Origin: DATLED01 sp963750255
GTDB taxonomy: Bacteria > Actinomycetota > Acidimicrobiia > Acidimicrobiales > CADCTF01
DNA: 64,000 bases
Direction of reading: 5' to 3'
Assembly (NCBI GenBank): GCA_963750255.1
Contig: CAVVPZ010000008.1
Coordinates: forward strand, 248,001 to 312,000
Both the position numbers and the translations under genes were made by a program. Under the pieces are notes generated by a model. That model was not told the origin of the DNA. It saw nothing but the letters and a program-made list of their open reading frames with translations, and made no database searches. Shown here piece after piece: positions 26,294 through 36,344 of the stretch. Within the stretch, counting starts at the first letter, position 1, and the number at the start of each line of letters is the position of its first letter.

Positions 26294-27171
26294 GCCGGCA
26301 CCTTGGCCAACGGGAACCGGGCGTGCACGCGCCAACCAGGCCCCGTGGTGCGAGGGCCGGCGGTGAGCGTGCCCCCGCCGGCCGCCACCCGTTCTCGCAT
26401 TCCGAGGAGGCCGTGGCCCGTGGTCGATGGCCGCAGGGCCGTGAGGCCGGCGCCGTCGTCATCGATCACGATGTCGATGCCATCGGGTGCGTAGTCCACG
26501 TCGACGACCACCCGGGCTGCGGGCGCGTGTCGCACGACGTTGGTCAGCGACTCCTGGACCACCCGGTAGCAGGCAAGCTCGACGCCAGGCGGCACTCGGT
26601 CGGGACGCGAACCCGTCTGGGTCAAGGTTGCGTCGAGTCCTGCGACCCGGAGGGTGTCGACGAGGTCGTCGAGGTCGGCGAGGCGGGGCAGGGGTGCGAC
26701 GGGGGCGTCCTCGAAAATCGGCGTTGGCGGCACTCCGGGCGGACCGTACGGGTCGGGCCGGGCGGCGGCTCCGAGCGAGGCGTCAGCAGATCTGAGCACG
26801 GCCAGAAGGCTTCGAAGCTCGTCGAGACTCTGGCGTCCGGCGTTTTCGGCCGCGGCGAGGGCCCGCTCGGCTTCGACGGGCTTCGTGACGGCCACCCGAC
26901 GGGCGGCGGCAATCTGGATTGTCATGAGGCTGACGCCGTGAGCGACGATGTCGTGGAGTTCTCGAGCGATTCGAACCCGTTCCTCGGCCACGGCCAACGT
27001 TGCGCTGCGGTCCTCTTCGAGGCGCTGCCGGCGCACTCGTCCGAGCAAGAACGAGACGCCGATGCCGATCAGCAACACCGGCCAGAGGTAGACGAGGTCG
27101 AGTGTCCATACACCGAGGCTCTGGAGAAGGAAGCCGACCCCGGTGAGCGTGAAGAACACTCCCGCCAGCAC
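26290..27171 (-). CDS. NarL-type sensor histidine kinase (LiaS-like)
   Basis: 293-residue kinase with two N-terminal hydrophobic helices and no large extracellular domain, as in intramembrane-sensing LiaS/VraS kinases. HisKA_3 carries the phospho-histidine in IARELHDIVAHGVSLM. The ATPase domain has VQESLTNVVRHAP, DDDGAGL and GHGLLGMRERVAAGGG. GTG 27171 is the only in-frame start after the preceding gene's stop. It forms a cassette with the LiaF-like gene upstream and the regulator downstream. Confidence 0.9.
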   Translation of the reverse strand: MLAGVFFTLTGVGFLLQSLGVWTLDLVYLWPVLLIGIGVSFLLGRVRRQRLEEDRSATLAVAEERVRIARELHDIVAHGVSLMTIQIAAARRVAVTKPVEAERALAAAENAGRQSLDELRSLLAVLRSADASLGAAARPDPYGPPGVPPTPIFEDAPVAPLPRLADLDDLVDTLRVAGLDATLTQTGSRPDRVPPGVELACYRVVQESLTNVVRHAPAARVVVDVDYAPDGIDIVIDDDGAGLTALRPSTTGHGLLGMRERVAAGGGTLTAGPRTTGPGWRVHARFPLAKVPA

Positions 27172-27195
27172 TCGCGGGTCGAAACTCGCGAGCGT

Positions 27196-27844
27196 TCACG
27201 GCACCCGACCGCGGGTGACCACGATCGACCCGAGCGTGACATCGAGGTCGAGGTCCAGGTACCGCTCCCCGGGCTCTTCGTAGGTGCGGTGGACGTCGCC
27301 GCCGCCCTCGATGCGGGGTTCGTCGAGCAGGTCGATCTGTCCGGCGCGGGCGTCGGCCGTCACGTGCACCGGCACCGTGGACGCGGACGGCAAGCAGGAT
27401 CACGAGTTCACCGATTCCGACCTGGGCACGAATGCGACGACCGAGAAGTTCGCTCGGCACCGTGTCACGAAGGTCGAGCGTCAGGGCGCCAACGCCGAGT
27501 TGGTAAGGGTCATCGAGGGCTGCGGCGGTGAGCGGTCGGAACTGGCGATCGCCCACGCCCTGCCGGAGAGCGCCGACGTCGACGGCCGAGACGCTGGCCA
27601 GCACCACCGTGAGGGCCAAGCCGACAGCCACCAACGCACCGCCGCCCGAGCCACGGGCCGTGACCACCAAACCGATGCCGAGGGTGATGAGCAAGGCTGA
27701 CAGCGTTGTCGCCGCCGGCACCTCGACCACGCCGGTCTGTTGGGCCAGCCAACCGACGCCGCCGACGACGAGCATGGCGCCGAACACCTGGCCGTCGGCG
27801 CGCAGCGGTGCACGTCGACGCGGCGGCGAAGCGGGGGTGGCCAT
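27196..27844 (-). CDS. LiaF-like membrane protein
   Basis: About 215 residues: three or four N-terminal helices (VFGAMLVVGGVGWLAQQ, LSALLITLGIGLVV, LVAVGLALTVVL) and a C-terminal beta-rich domain of the LiaF type (ALTLDLRDT, VGIGELVILLPSASTVPVHVT, LDLDLDVTLGSIVV). In LiaFSR systems LiaF restrains the kinase. An apparent extra base at 27391 (CTT-G-CCG) splits the frame. The start is taken at 27844 (MATPASPP); 27880 is possible. Confidence 0.78.
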
Positions 27845-27854
27845 GGCGGCCACC

Positions 27855-29952
27855 CTACGGATCGGGGGACCTTCTGCCATCGTCCCTCAGGGGGAAATCC
27901 CCTCGTCCGTGCGGACGGCTCGTGAGCTCGGTCGGGGAGTGGTCGAGCATGCACAACCGACAGGTGTTGGGTGGGTCGGGTGAGCGCGATGTACAGGAGG
28001 CGCAGGCCGTTGCGGACCGAGACCGCCACTTCCTCCACGATGGCCGCCGGCTCGACGACGACGACGGCGTCGAACTCGAGGCCCTTGGCCATCGTGGCTG
28101 TCACGAGTGTCACCCGATGGCCGAGCCCGGCCTGTTCGGCGTCGCCGAGGTCGAGTCCGGCGCCGCGCAAGGTGGCGGCCACCGGATCATGAAGTGCGGT
28201 GGGCACGATCACGGCCACCGAGTCCCAGAGCGCGGCCAGGGTCGCAGCCTCACTGGCGGCGGCGGCAGCCACCTCGGACGACGGCACGAAGCGGGGTTCG
28301 CTCCGCCCCGGGCGGATGGACTCGGTGGCGCGGAGACCCGGAGCGATTGACGGGAGCAGCCGTGATGCCACGTCCAGCACACGACCCGGCGCCCGGTAGC
28401 CGAGGTGCAACTCTTCGACTCGTGCACCTTCGGGGGTGGGGAGGTGACGAAGCAGGTCGTCCCACGTGTCGCGGCCCCAGGCGCCCGTCCCTTGCGCGAT
28501 GTCTCCGAGGATGGTCATCGATCCGCTGGGCACTCGTCGTCCGAGCATCCGCAGTTGCATGGGCGAGAGATCCTGGGCTTCGTCGACCACCGCGTGTCCG
28601 TAGGTGCGAGCTCGGCCCTCGATCCGCTCGATGGCCTCGTCGACGAGGGGCCCGTCGGCTTCGGTCCAACGTTCGCTGCGGGTCGAACGGGCGGCACGAC
28701 GGACGAGCAGCGCTTGTTCATCCGCCGCCAGGATTCCGTCGGCGGCGGCTGCCAGCGTCGACGCCCGACCGAGCAGCTCGCGAATCAGCGCGGGCGCGGA
28801 GACGCTCGGCCAGAGCCGGTCGAGCGTCTTCTTGAATGATGGGTCGGCGGCCAACGCCCGCGAGACCTCTTGGTACTCGGCCCCGGGCTGGCCGGCCCGG
28901 TCGGCGTAGCGCTCGTAAACGACGCGGGCCAGGAGATCACGGAGCGTCGTTCGACCGGCCCCGTAGGGAACCCGACGGGAGCCAACGGTGCCAGTGAGCT
29001 GGTCGAGGTCGTCGGCTGCCACGACGACCCGGATGCCGCGGTGGCGGACCTCGAGATCGCCGTCGGCCGGCCGTCGCTTGTGGCCGAGGGCTCGGGCGAT
29101 GACCTCGGCCATCCGTTCGTCGCCCTTGAGCCGGGCCGCGGCCGGAAGATCCTCGGCCCGAATCGGCGCGTCGGGGACCAAGTCGGCCAGCACCGTCTGG
29201 ACGACGGCCTCCTCACCGAGCGAGGGGAGCACGGCTGCGATGTAGCGGAGAAAGGTCCGGTTGGGACCGAGAACGAGCACTCCCGCGCGTGCCAAGGCGT
29301 CGTTGCCGAAGAGGAGGAATGCCGCCCGGTGGAGGCCGATGGCGGTCTTGCCCGTGCCCGGCCCTCCCTGGACGGTCAGGACTCCGGGCATCGGGGCGCG
29401 GATGACGATGTCCTGCTCGGTCTGGATCGTGGCCACGATGTCGAGCATCTGGCCCGAGCGGCCCCGTTCGAGCTCGGCCAGCAAGGCATCACGGCCCCGG
29501 ACCCGCGGACCTTCGTGGTCGGCGTCGACGGCATCGGGGCCGAACAGATCGTCGGCCATCTGCACGAGTTGGCGGCCCTCGACGACGAACTGGCGGCGCC
29601 GGGCGATGCCGAGCGGGTCCTCGATGGTCGCTCGGTAGAACGGAACGGCGATGGGCGCGCGCCACTCGACGACCACTGGGTCGCTGTTTGCGTCTTCGAT
29701 GTGGCGACGCCCCACGTGCCACGTCTCGCCCGCTTCGGTGTCGAGGCGACCGAAGCAGAGAGGTCGCAGCGAGTCGCCGAGTTGGAACACTCGCCGCTTG
29801 AGCGAGGCCAGGAGGTCAGGATCTTCGGGCGCGGCGGCCAGCAAGCGGGTGGCGCGCTCCCGCATCGCCTCGAGGCACTCGTACGCCCAATCGATGTGGG
29901 CCTGTTCCCGGTCGAGTTCGGCATCGGGGGTGGCAGGCACGGGGTCGAGCAC
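27855..29952 (-). CDS. helD: HelD/HelR-type UvrD-like ATPase (RNA polymerase recycling)
   Basis: About 699 residues. An N-terminal coiled region (EQAHIDWAYECLEAMRER) and the WRAPIAVPFYRAT...DPLGIARRR block mark the HelD family, which removes stalled RNA polymerase, and rifamycins in HelR. Walker A is GGPGTGKTA, Walker B AVVDEAQDLSPMQ, and motif VI LLYIALTRPTQHLSVV. GTG 29952 is chosen as start. The raw frame has no stop after motif VI; one extra base near 27920 would end the protein at 27855, 11 bases before the LiaF-like gene. Divergent from the phosphoesterase-ligase gene by 45 bases. Confidence 0.85.
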
Positions 29953-29997
29953 GCTACCGACGCGGCGGAGCCGACGCAACGGGGAAAGACTGTCGGC

Positions 29998-30972
29998 GTG
30001 GCTCTCGACAAGTACCAGTCGATGCGGGACTTCGGACGGACCGAGGAACCGTCGGGAAGCGATGATCCCGAACGCTCGCCGTTCGAGGTCGGCGGAACAC
30101 CCCGCTTCGTCGTGCAGGAGCATCACGCCACGGCCCTGCACTGGGACTTCCGTCTCGAGAAGAACGGCGTGCTCGTTTCCTGGGCTGTGCCCAAAGGCCT
30201 CCCGCCCGATCCTCGGGCCAACCACCTCGCCGTGCAGACCGAGGACCACCCGCTCAGCTACATCGACTTCGAGGGCGGTATCCCCCGGGGTGAGTACGGG
30301 GGTGGCAGCGTGACGGTGTGGGATCGCGGCACGTACACCGAGGAGAAGTTCTCCGACCGTGAGGTGATGGTTGTGCTCCATGGCGAGCGCACCACTGGCC
30401 GCCACGTGCTCTTCAAGACCGACGGGCGCAACTGGATGATCCATCGGATGGATCCGGCTGCCGACCCGACGCGAGAACTCACACCCCGCGACGCTCGGCC
30501 GATCGAGCCGGTGGCTGGCCCCCGTCCGGACGGGGGCCAGTGGCGCTTCGGTGTCGCGTGGCCGGGGATGCGGGTGGCGGTGACCGTCGATGGCGGTCGG
30601 TGCACGGCCCGCACCAGCCACGGGAAGGACGTCACCAAACGGTGGCCCGAGTTGGGACTCTTCGGACGCGCGGTTGGCGCGCTGCCGGTCGTGTTCACGG
30701 GCGTGCTCGTGCGGCCGGCGCCAAAGGCAGAGGCGACCTTCTTCATCGAGGACATCGCATGGCTCGACGGCCACTCGGCGACCTCGCTGCCTTTCGGCCG
30801 GCGTCGAGCGTTGCTCGACGACCTCGGCCTCGACGGGTCGTCGTGGAAGGTGTCACCGCTCTACGACGACCTCGACGTGCTCTTCCCTGCGGCACAGGCT
30901 CAGGGTGCCGGCGTCCTGGGGTTCGACGACGACGCCACGACTGAGGCGCCGCGCCTCATCGTCGCCGACTGA
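29998..30972 (+). CDS. LigD-type 3'-phosphoesterase fused to a degenerate ligase-like domain
   Basis: 324 residues, GTG start (VALDKYQSMRDFGRTEEP fits the family's N-terminus). Residues about 30-130 are the LigD phosphoesterase domain: VVQEHHATALHWDFRLE, VSWAVPKG, IPRGEYGGGSV. The rest aligns by eye with an ATP-dependent ligase adenylation domain, but motif I (K-x-DG-x-R) reads AWPGMR, so the catalytic lysine is missing. FTGVLV replaces the usual DGEIV, and the DIAWLDG...LPFGRRRALLDDLGL segment remains. Expected role: trimming 3' ends at breaks without sealing them. Confidence 0.83.
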   Translation: MALDKYQSMRDFGRTEEPSGSDDPERSPFEVGGTPRFVVQEHHATALHWDFRLEKNGVLVSWAVPKGLPPDPRANHLAVQTEDHPLSYIDFEGGIPRGEYGGGSVTVWDRGTYTEEKFSDREVMVVLHGERTTGRHVLFKTDGRNWMIHRMDPAADPTRELTPRDARPIEPVAGPRPDGGQWRFGVAWPGMRVAVTVDGGRCTARTSHGKDVTKRWPELGLFGRAVGALPVVFTGVLVRPAPKAEATFFIEDIAWLDGHSATSLPFGRRRALLDDLGLDGSSWKVSPLYDDLDVLFPAAQAQGAGVLGFDDDATTEAPRLIVAD

Positions 30973-30979
30973 GGTTTCG

Positions 30980-31696
30980 TCATCGGGGCGGCGGAGCCAC
31001 GCCGAGGACAGTGGCGCAGTGTCCGCAGACGAAGGCGATCACCTCGCGGTCGCCGTGCCCGCCCCGAGAGGTGAGCGTCACGTGGCGCAGGTGGCCGTCG
31101 ACGTTCTCACCGCAGGCTGGACACCGCGCTTGTCTCGCGCTTTGCTCCGATGGCGTGGTGCCCTCGGGTGATGCCATCGCTGGCGGCGCTTCGAGGACAC
31201 CGCGCACCGCGTCGAGATCGATCGACAGCCCGCGCAGCACTTGGCCGGCGGTGCCTTCGACGTCGAGCACACCGAGCAGGAGATGGCTGGTGCCGACCTC
31301 CGAAGCTCGTGACTCCTGGGCGAAACGGAAGGCCCGACCGAGCGCCCGCTCGGCCCTGGCCGACCACACCAGGTCACCGTCTCTCGCCTCGGTGGCGGTG
31401 CGGGTGCCGGCGTTGACCGCTTCGTCGACCTTCCGGCGGGCCGTGTCGATCGTGAGGCCCGCTCCCGACAAAGCCCGCCCGCCCCGAGCATCTTCCACGG
31501 TCAACACCCCGAGCATCAGGTGCTCCGTCCCGAGGCTGCCCAGCCCGCCTCGGCGCGCCTCGGCCTCGGCGGCCGCCACCGCCCGGCGGGCCGACGGACT
31601 CAGCCCCTCGAGCCCCGATCGCTGCGGTTCGTCGTCGCCCACCCCGCCATCCAAGCGCGTTGCCGTGGCCGACGCGGCGACCGCTTCGACCACCAC
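30980..31696 (-). CDS. Double Clp N-terminal domain protein with C-terminal zinc ribbon
   Basis: 238 residues with no ATPase. Two Clp_N repeats are visible, LGTEHLMLGVL near residues 55-70 and VGTSHLLLGVLDVEG near 135-150, as in the N-domain of ClpC/ClpA. A linker and a C-terminal zinc ribbon follow (CPACGENV...CGHCATVLG). It may be an adaptor or anti-adaptor for ClpC, or a stress sensor. It starts at GTG 31696 or slightly downstream. The stop is 8 bases from the convergent phosphoesterase stop. Confidence 0.82.
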   Translation of the reverse strand: MVVEAVAASATATRLDGGVGDDEPQRSGLEGLSPSARRAVAAAEAEARRGGLGSLGTEHLMLGVLTVEDARGGRALSGAGLTIDTARRKVDEAVNAGTRTATEARDGDLVWSARAERALGRAFRFAQESRASEVGTSHLLLGVLDVEGTAGQVLRGLSIDLDAVRGVLEAPPAMASPEGTTPSEQSARQARCPACGENVDGHLRHVTLTSRGGHGDREVIAFVCGHCATVLGVAPPPR

Positions 31697-31755
31697 AACC
31701 CCATTTCACGACCGGAATGGCCACCGCAACGGGTTTCGGCGTGAGGCGCCGTGGT
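31697..31755. repeat. Hairpin with R3 motif
   Basis: Contains TCACG...CGTGA pairing around 31706-31743 and the 17-mer GGCCACCGCAACGGGTT (31719-31735), matched at 16 of 17 positions at 43773-43789. Possible terminator of the Clp_N gene. Confidence 0.4.
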
Positions 31756-32505
31756 TCAGTGATCGGCGAAGTGGCGCACGGCGAGGGCGGTGATCTCAGC
31801 GACGCGTTCGCACTCGAGCACGTGGCCGGCGCCGGGGAACGTGACCAACTCGACGCCCAGCGTTTTGGCAAGGGCGACGCCGTTGTCGTAGGGGACAAGC
31901 GGGTCTTGGTCGCCGTGACCGACGACCAGGGGGACGCCGAGGTCGCGAATCGCGCCGGCCGGGTTGAACTGGCCGATGGCCTGCATCTGGCGCATATAGG
32001 CCTGGGGTGGCGCCGCCGCCTCGACCGAGAGCGCGGTCTCCTCATCGATGATCTCAGGATGGGCCTCGTAGAAGCCGGGACCGGCGAGCCGCGCCCAGGT
32101 CGGCGTGCCGTCGGCGCCGGGGCCGAGCACGCCGGGGTTGGGCGGCGGCACTGAGTCGGCGGCGCCGCCGTGGGTGGAGAGGAGCACGGCGGCGCGCACC
32201 CGAGTTGGGGCAAGGCGCACGATCTCCTGGCTGATCATGCCGCCCATCGAGATGCCCATCAGGAAGAAGCGCTCGTGGCCGAGGGAGGTCATGAGCTCCA
32301 AGGCGTCGGTGGCCACGTCGGCCAGGGTGAAGTCGGCGTCGCTCGGTCCCGTCGTGGCGATCTCGCGATTGTCGAAGTGGACGGTCGTGTAGCCGGCGGC
32401 GACCAACTCGGGCACCACTCTCCGCCACCGCTTGCCGGGTTGTCCGAGACCACTGACAAGCAACACGGGGTCTCCGCTGCCCGCGACCTCATACCCGACC
32501 TTCAT
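31756..32505 (-). CDS. Alpha/beta hydrolase
   Basis: 249 residues from ATG 32505, which follows a strong GGGGGG ribosome-binding site; a longer start at 32586 would run through the operator. Alpha/beta-hydrolase fold: VLLVSGLGQ with the oxyanion region, nucleophile elbow GISMGGM, acid in GHGDQDPLVPY, and histidine in FPGAGHVLE. Substrate unknown. Divergent from the ferritin-like gene across a palindromic operator. Confidence 0.9.
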   Translation of the reverse strand: MKVGYEVAGSGDPVLLVSGLGQPGKRWRRVVPELVAAGYTTVHFDNREIATTGPSDADFTLADVATDALELMTSLGHERFFLMGISMGGMISQEIVRLAPTRVRAAVLLSTHGGAADSVPPPNPGVLGPGADGTPTWARLAGPGFYEAHPEIIDEETALSVEAAAPPQAYMRQMQAIGQFNPAGAIRDLGVPLVVGHGDQDPLVPYDNGVALAKTLGVELVTFPGAGHVLECERVAEITALAVRHFADH

Positions 32506-32544
32506 GCAAATCCCCCCGGTGTCGGCCGGGACCGCTTGCCCAGC

Positions 32545-32564
32545 TGTATACGCCGAAGTATACA
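32545..32564. promoter_or_regulatory. Palindromic operator between divergent genes
   Basis: Perfect inverted repeat TGTATAC-GCCGAA-GTATACA. On the minus strand it extends to GACCCAAGTGTATACT, matching 15 of 16 bases of the sequence before the TetR gene (36338-36353). It is probably a TetR-family binding site controlling both flanking genes. Confidence 0.6.
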
Positions 32565-32601
32565 CTTGGGTCGTCACCATTCCCACGGGGAGCCGCGTCA
32601 G

Positions 32602-33703
32602 ATGACCACGTCACAGGTCGAGTTCACCGAGCAGGAACTGCTCGCCGATGCCGACGTCAGCGAGCCGCTGATCGCGGGCGGCGTGCGCTGCCACGGCGGC
32701 TTCGACGACGACGGCGAACTACGTCTCGCCCCGCACGAAGTTCCGGGTGCCGGCCATCGAGGCGTGGCAGGCGAAGCACCGCGAGGAGTTCGGCAACGAG
32801 ATCCTCGACATCCCGCTCGACACCTGGCCCGAGCACTATCCCAACGTGGCCCAGGCCGAGCACCTGATCCGCAGCGGCGTGCCCGAGCCCCTGATCGCCA
32901 CCCTCACCCGCATCGGCACCGTCGAGGGCTTCGGCGCCAACATCCGCTTCCTCCAGCCCGGCAACATGCAGCGCCACTTCGAGGAGACGATCCAGGGCAC
33001 CGCGATCGACCACCTCGGCAAGGGCCTGTTCGAGGCCCACGGGCGCGACGAGGCCGGCTGGGAGGAGGAGGCGGGCCACAAGGACATGTGGTTCGCGGCC
33101 CGCGACATCGCCTTCGAGAACCCGACCGCCAAGATCGACATCGAGGCCATGCTCGCCCGCATGGGCTTCGGTCCGGCCAGGCCCGGCGCCGATGGCAAGA
33201 CGCCGCCGCCGCCGGCCCGGCTCCTGCCCGACGACATCGACTCGAACCTCGAGCTCATCGCCGGCCTCATGATCCGCGTGCTGCTCATCGAGATCCAGGC
33301 CTTCCACACGTTCGCGTGGGCCGAGCAGTGGCTGTCCGACACCGACCTCGTGGCCGGCGACGGGCGAGGCGGCCGAGCTCGTCAGCCTACATCCGCGCCG
33401 ACGAGACGCCCCACGTCGGCTACCTCAAGACCGGCGCTCACCGAGATGCGCGACCGCACCTGGCTCGGCACCGGCGGCAAGAAGCACGAGGGCGCCGAGA
33501 TGATCCAGCTCATCTGGGACCGCGCCCTCGACAACAGTCGCTCGGCGCCGGTCGCGACGCCACCCGCAAGGCCATCCTCGGCGAGGTCGAGCACTGGTGC
33601 CTGCCAAGCAGCGACAACGGCGCCGACATCCTCGCCGAGTTCCACGCGCTGGGCGACGAGGCGCCGCCGCCGACCGACCGCCGTCGACGGCGCCGCGTAC
33701 TGA
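32602..33703 (+). CDS. Ferritin-like protein, putative di-iron (frameshifted)
   Basis: About 364 residues after removing seven apparent extra bases. It is mostly helical, with ExxH-type ligand sets: EIQAFHTFAWAEQW and ADETPHVGYLKTALTEM, plus an upstream HFEETIQGTAIDH. I recognise it only as a ferritin-like or AurF-like protein; no ligand assignment was made against a structure. It precedes the flavin oxidoreductase by 21 bases, suggesting that the two act together. ATG 32602 follows CGGGGAGCC. Confidence 0.65.
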
Positions 33704-33724
33704 TCACACGTCCAGGGGGACCAC

Positions 33725-35105
33725 ATGAAGTTCGGCATCTTCTACGAGCACCAGCTGCCGCGTCCGTGGGACGACGGACAGCGAGCACCAGCTCATCCAG
33801 GACGCGCTCGACCAGGTCGAGCTGGCCGACAAGCTCGGCTTCGACGTACGTGTGGGAGGTCGAGCACCACTTCCTCGAGGAGTACTCGCCACTCGAGCGC
33901 GCCCGAGGTGTTCCTCGCCGCGCGCCAGCCAGCGCACGAAGAACATCCGCCTCGGCCACGGCATCATCCAGACCGCGCCGCGGCTACAACCACCCGGCCC
34001 GCACCGCCGAGCGCATCGCCATGCTCGACCTCGTGTCGAACGGCCGGGTCGAGTTCGGCTCCGGCGAGTCGTCGTCCGAGGCCGAGCTCGGCGGCTTCGG
34101 CATCGACCCGGTCGACGAAGCGCGAGCAGTGGCTCGAGGGCCTCGAGGTCGCGCTGCGCTGCATGACCGAGACGCCGTTCACCGGCGTCGACGGCAAGTT
34201 CGTGCACGATGCCGCCCCGCAACGTCGTGCCCAAGCCGGTGCAGAAGCCGCACCCGCCGCTGTGGGTCGCGTGCTCGCGCCGCGACACGATCCTCCTCGC
34301 CGCCGAGAAGGGCATCGGCGCGCTGACGCTTCGCGTTCATCGACCCCGAGGAGGCCGAGCACTGGGTCGACCGACTACGACGCGACGCTCGCCGAGCGAG
34401 TGCGTGCCGGTCGGCGAGGCGGTCAACCCGCAACGTCGCCTGCGTCACCCCGATGATGTGCGCCCCGACCGAGGAGCGAGGCCGTCGCGCCGCGGCCTCG
34501 AGGGCGCCAACTTCTTCGGCTACTCGCTCGGCCCACTACTACGTCTTCGGCGAGCACACGTCCGGGCGACGACCGACGTGTGGGCCGAGTTCATCGAGCG
34601 GCGCGACGAGCAGGGCTACTCCCCCGACGTCGAGGCCGCCGCGTGAACGAGGAGCGCCTCGGCGCCAAGGTCGGCCAGCGGCGACACCACCGGCCTGCGC
34701 GGCGCCGTCGGCACGCCCGACCAGATCCGCGAGTACCTCCGCCGCTACGAGGAGGCCGGCGTCGACCAGGTCATCTTCGTGCTCGCAGGCGGGCAAGAAC
34801 CGCCACGAGCACATCATGGAGAGCCTCGAGCTGTTCGGCACGCGAGGTGCTGCCCGAGTTCATGGAGCGCGACGAGAAGCGCGTCGGCCGACAAGGCCAA
34901 GCGCATGGAGCCGATCATCGAGAAGGTGATGGCCCGCAAGGTCGACGACGCGCCGTCACTTCCCACTCCTGACTACGCCTTCCCGGCCATGCCCCGCCGC
35001 GCCGCACAAGCGTCGGGCAACAAAGAGTTCGAGGAGCGGCTCGACAAACTTGCCGCCGACCGTGCCGCTGGTGTCCGCGACCCGGGTGCTGGCATCGCCG
35101 GCTGA
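33725..35105 (+). CDS. Luciferase-like (LLM) flavin-dependent oxidoreductase, about 22 apparent +1 insertions
   Basis: Bacterial luciferase-like TIM-barrel enzyme using FMN or F420. Corrected, it reads as one 452-residue protein starting MKFGIFYEHQLPRPW. It continues with YVWEVEHHFLEEYS, the LGHGIIQTAPGYNHPARTAE region, GRVEFGSGES, FFGYSLAHYY, and GTPDQIREYLRRYEEAGVDQ. About 22 single extra bases occur between 33775 and 34890, none after that, and nearly all follow a third codon position. No substitution or stop otherwise disturbs it, so I treat it as an intact gene in a badly assembled stretch. Confidence 0.82.
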
Positions 35106-35126
35106 CCAGCCGCGGCCCCGTTCGGG

Positions 35127-36166
35127 TCATTCGGCGGACGCATTACTGCCATAGGACAACACGGTGTGCCACAGATACTTGAGCTGTTGGTGCATGGAGT
35201 CGGGCGGGTCGCCGAACGGCCGCGGTTCCTCGAATCGCTCCTGCGCCACGGCGACGCCGATGGCCCGGGCGTCGACGATTGCCACCCGCGTGGGCGACCT
35301 TGCGGGCCAGCGCCGGCATCGTCGGTCCGCGAAAGTCCTCGGGGACCTCGGCCGCGGCTAACTCCGATCCGCAATGCCAAACGACGTCGAACCCGAACCT
35401 CGCCGCCGCTGCCGCGACATCGCGCTCGACGTCCGTGCCGTGGAACGAGGGGTCGACGACGATGGCGTCGACGTCGTCGGCCAGAGACACTCCACCGTGC
35501 ACCTGCGCCTCGATGTAACCGTCGAGCACGCGGCTTGGCGCGACCCAGCCGGTACGAGCCGCGCAACGCCTCCGACATTTCGAAAAGGCCGAGATCGCGA
35601 TCGAGCAGCCGATGCCGAGCGGCCTGTTCGGCAAGGCCGGCGAGCACGCCCCACGGCCGGTCGAAGGTGGCGACGTCGTCCGGCGCTTGATGGCTGTCGC
35701 CGAGGCACAACGTGGTGCGCGGCCTCACGTGGTCCGACAACACCACGAAACACGAACCGAACCGTGGTGCACCGCCGTGCTCGTCGAAAAGCACGTCGAA
35801 CGAGCCGTACACCGGGTGCTCGAGCGAGGTCGGCTCGACATCGTCGTAGGCGCCACCGAAGAGCTCTCGCTCGAATCGTTGCCGCTCGCCGCCTGACATC
35901 GCCGATCGGCTTCCGGCCGAGATCCCCGTTGACCACTGGCTGCGGTAGGCCCCAGCCGCGGCGAGACCAGCCGCCACCGATCTCCCGTCCCGGGTGAGTC
36001 GGTCGGGATGGAAGTTCAGGGTGATCCGACCCGCGGTCTGGAACCGTGCCGTCGTCTCGTCGAGCGTTCCCATCTCCGGTCCGACCGCCGCCCATCGCTC
36101 GCTGGCTGCGGACCGGGCGAGGTCGGCTCGGCGGGCGATGGCCACGATCGCCTCGTTCGACCCCAC
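35127..36166 (-). CDS. DUF3626 family protein (frameshifted)
   Basis: About 345 residues. Family blocks: ITLNFHPDRLTRDG, FERELFGGAYDD, PRFGSCFVVLSDHV, TLCLGDSHQAPDD, DGYIEAQVHGGVSL and DPSFHGTDVERD, then WHCGSEL and FRGPTM. It ends QQLKYLWHTVLSYGSNASAE. Shifts occur near 35555 (GGC-T-CGT) and about 35285. GTG 36166 is the likeliest start. The function of DUF3626 is unknown to me; conserved histidines and aspartates suggest an enzyme. Convergent with the flavin oxidoreductase and divergent from the TetR gene. Confidence 0.75.
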
Positions 36167-36344
36167 GACGGTCAGTACAGCACGAGCACACGGCGGTGGC
36201 GCCCGGATTCGGCGAATCCGGCCGTCGCGCCGGTCGGCACGCCGCGTCGTCATCAGGAACGGGGACATTGCGCATCCGCGCGCCATCGCCGACAACATCG
36301 CCGACGAAGAACTGGTCGAACTCATCCGCGCTTCGTTGACCCAA

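Noticed and set aside
27481..30774. One 1,097-codon open frame on the minus strand
   Set aside because: The middle is helD, but both ends are read-through: the distal part is antisense to the phosphoesterase gene, and the other end overlaps the LiaF-like gene in the wrong frame.
33725..35105. Programmed +1 frameshifting as a real genetic code feature
   Set aside because: It would need about 22 events in one gene and shows no slippery motif; neighbouring genes such as fumC have none. Strain-variant merging explains it better.
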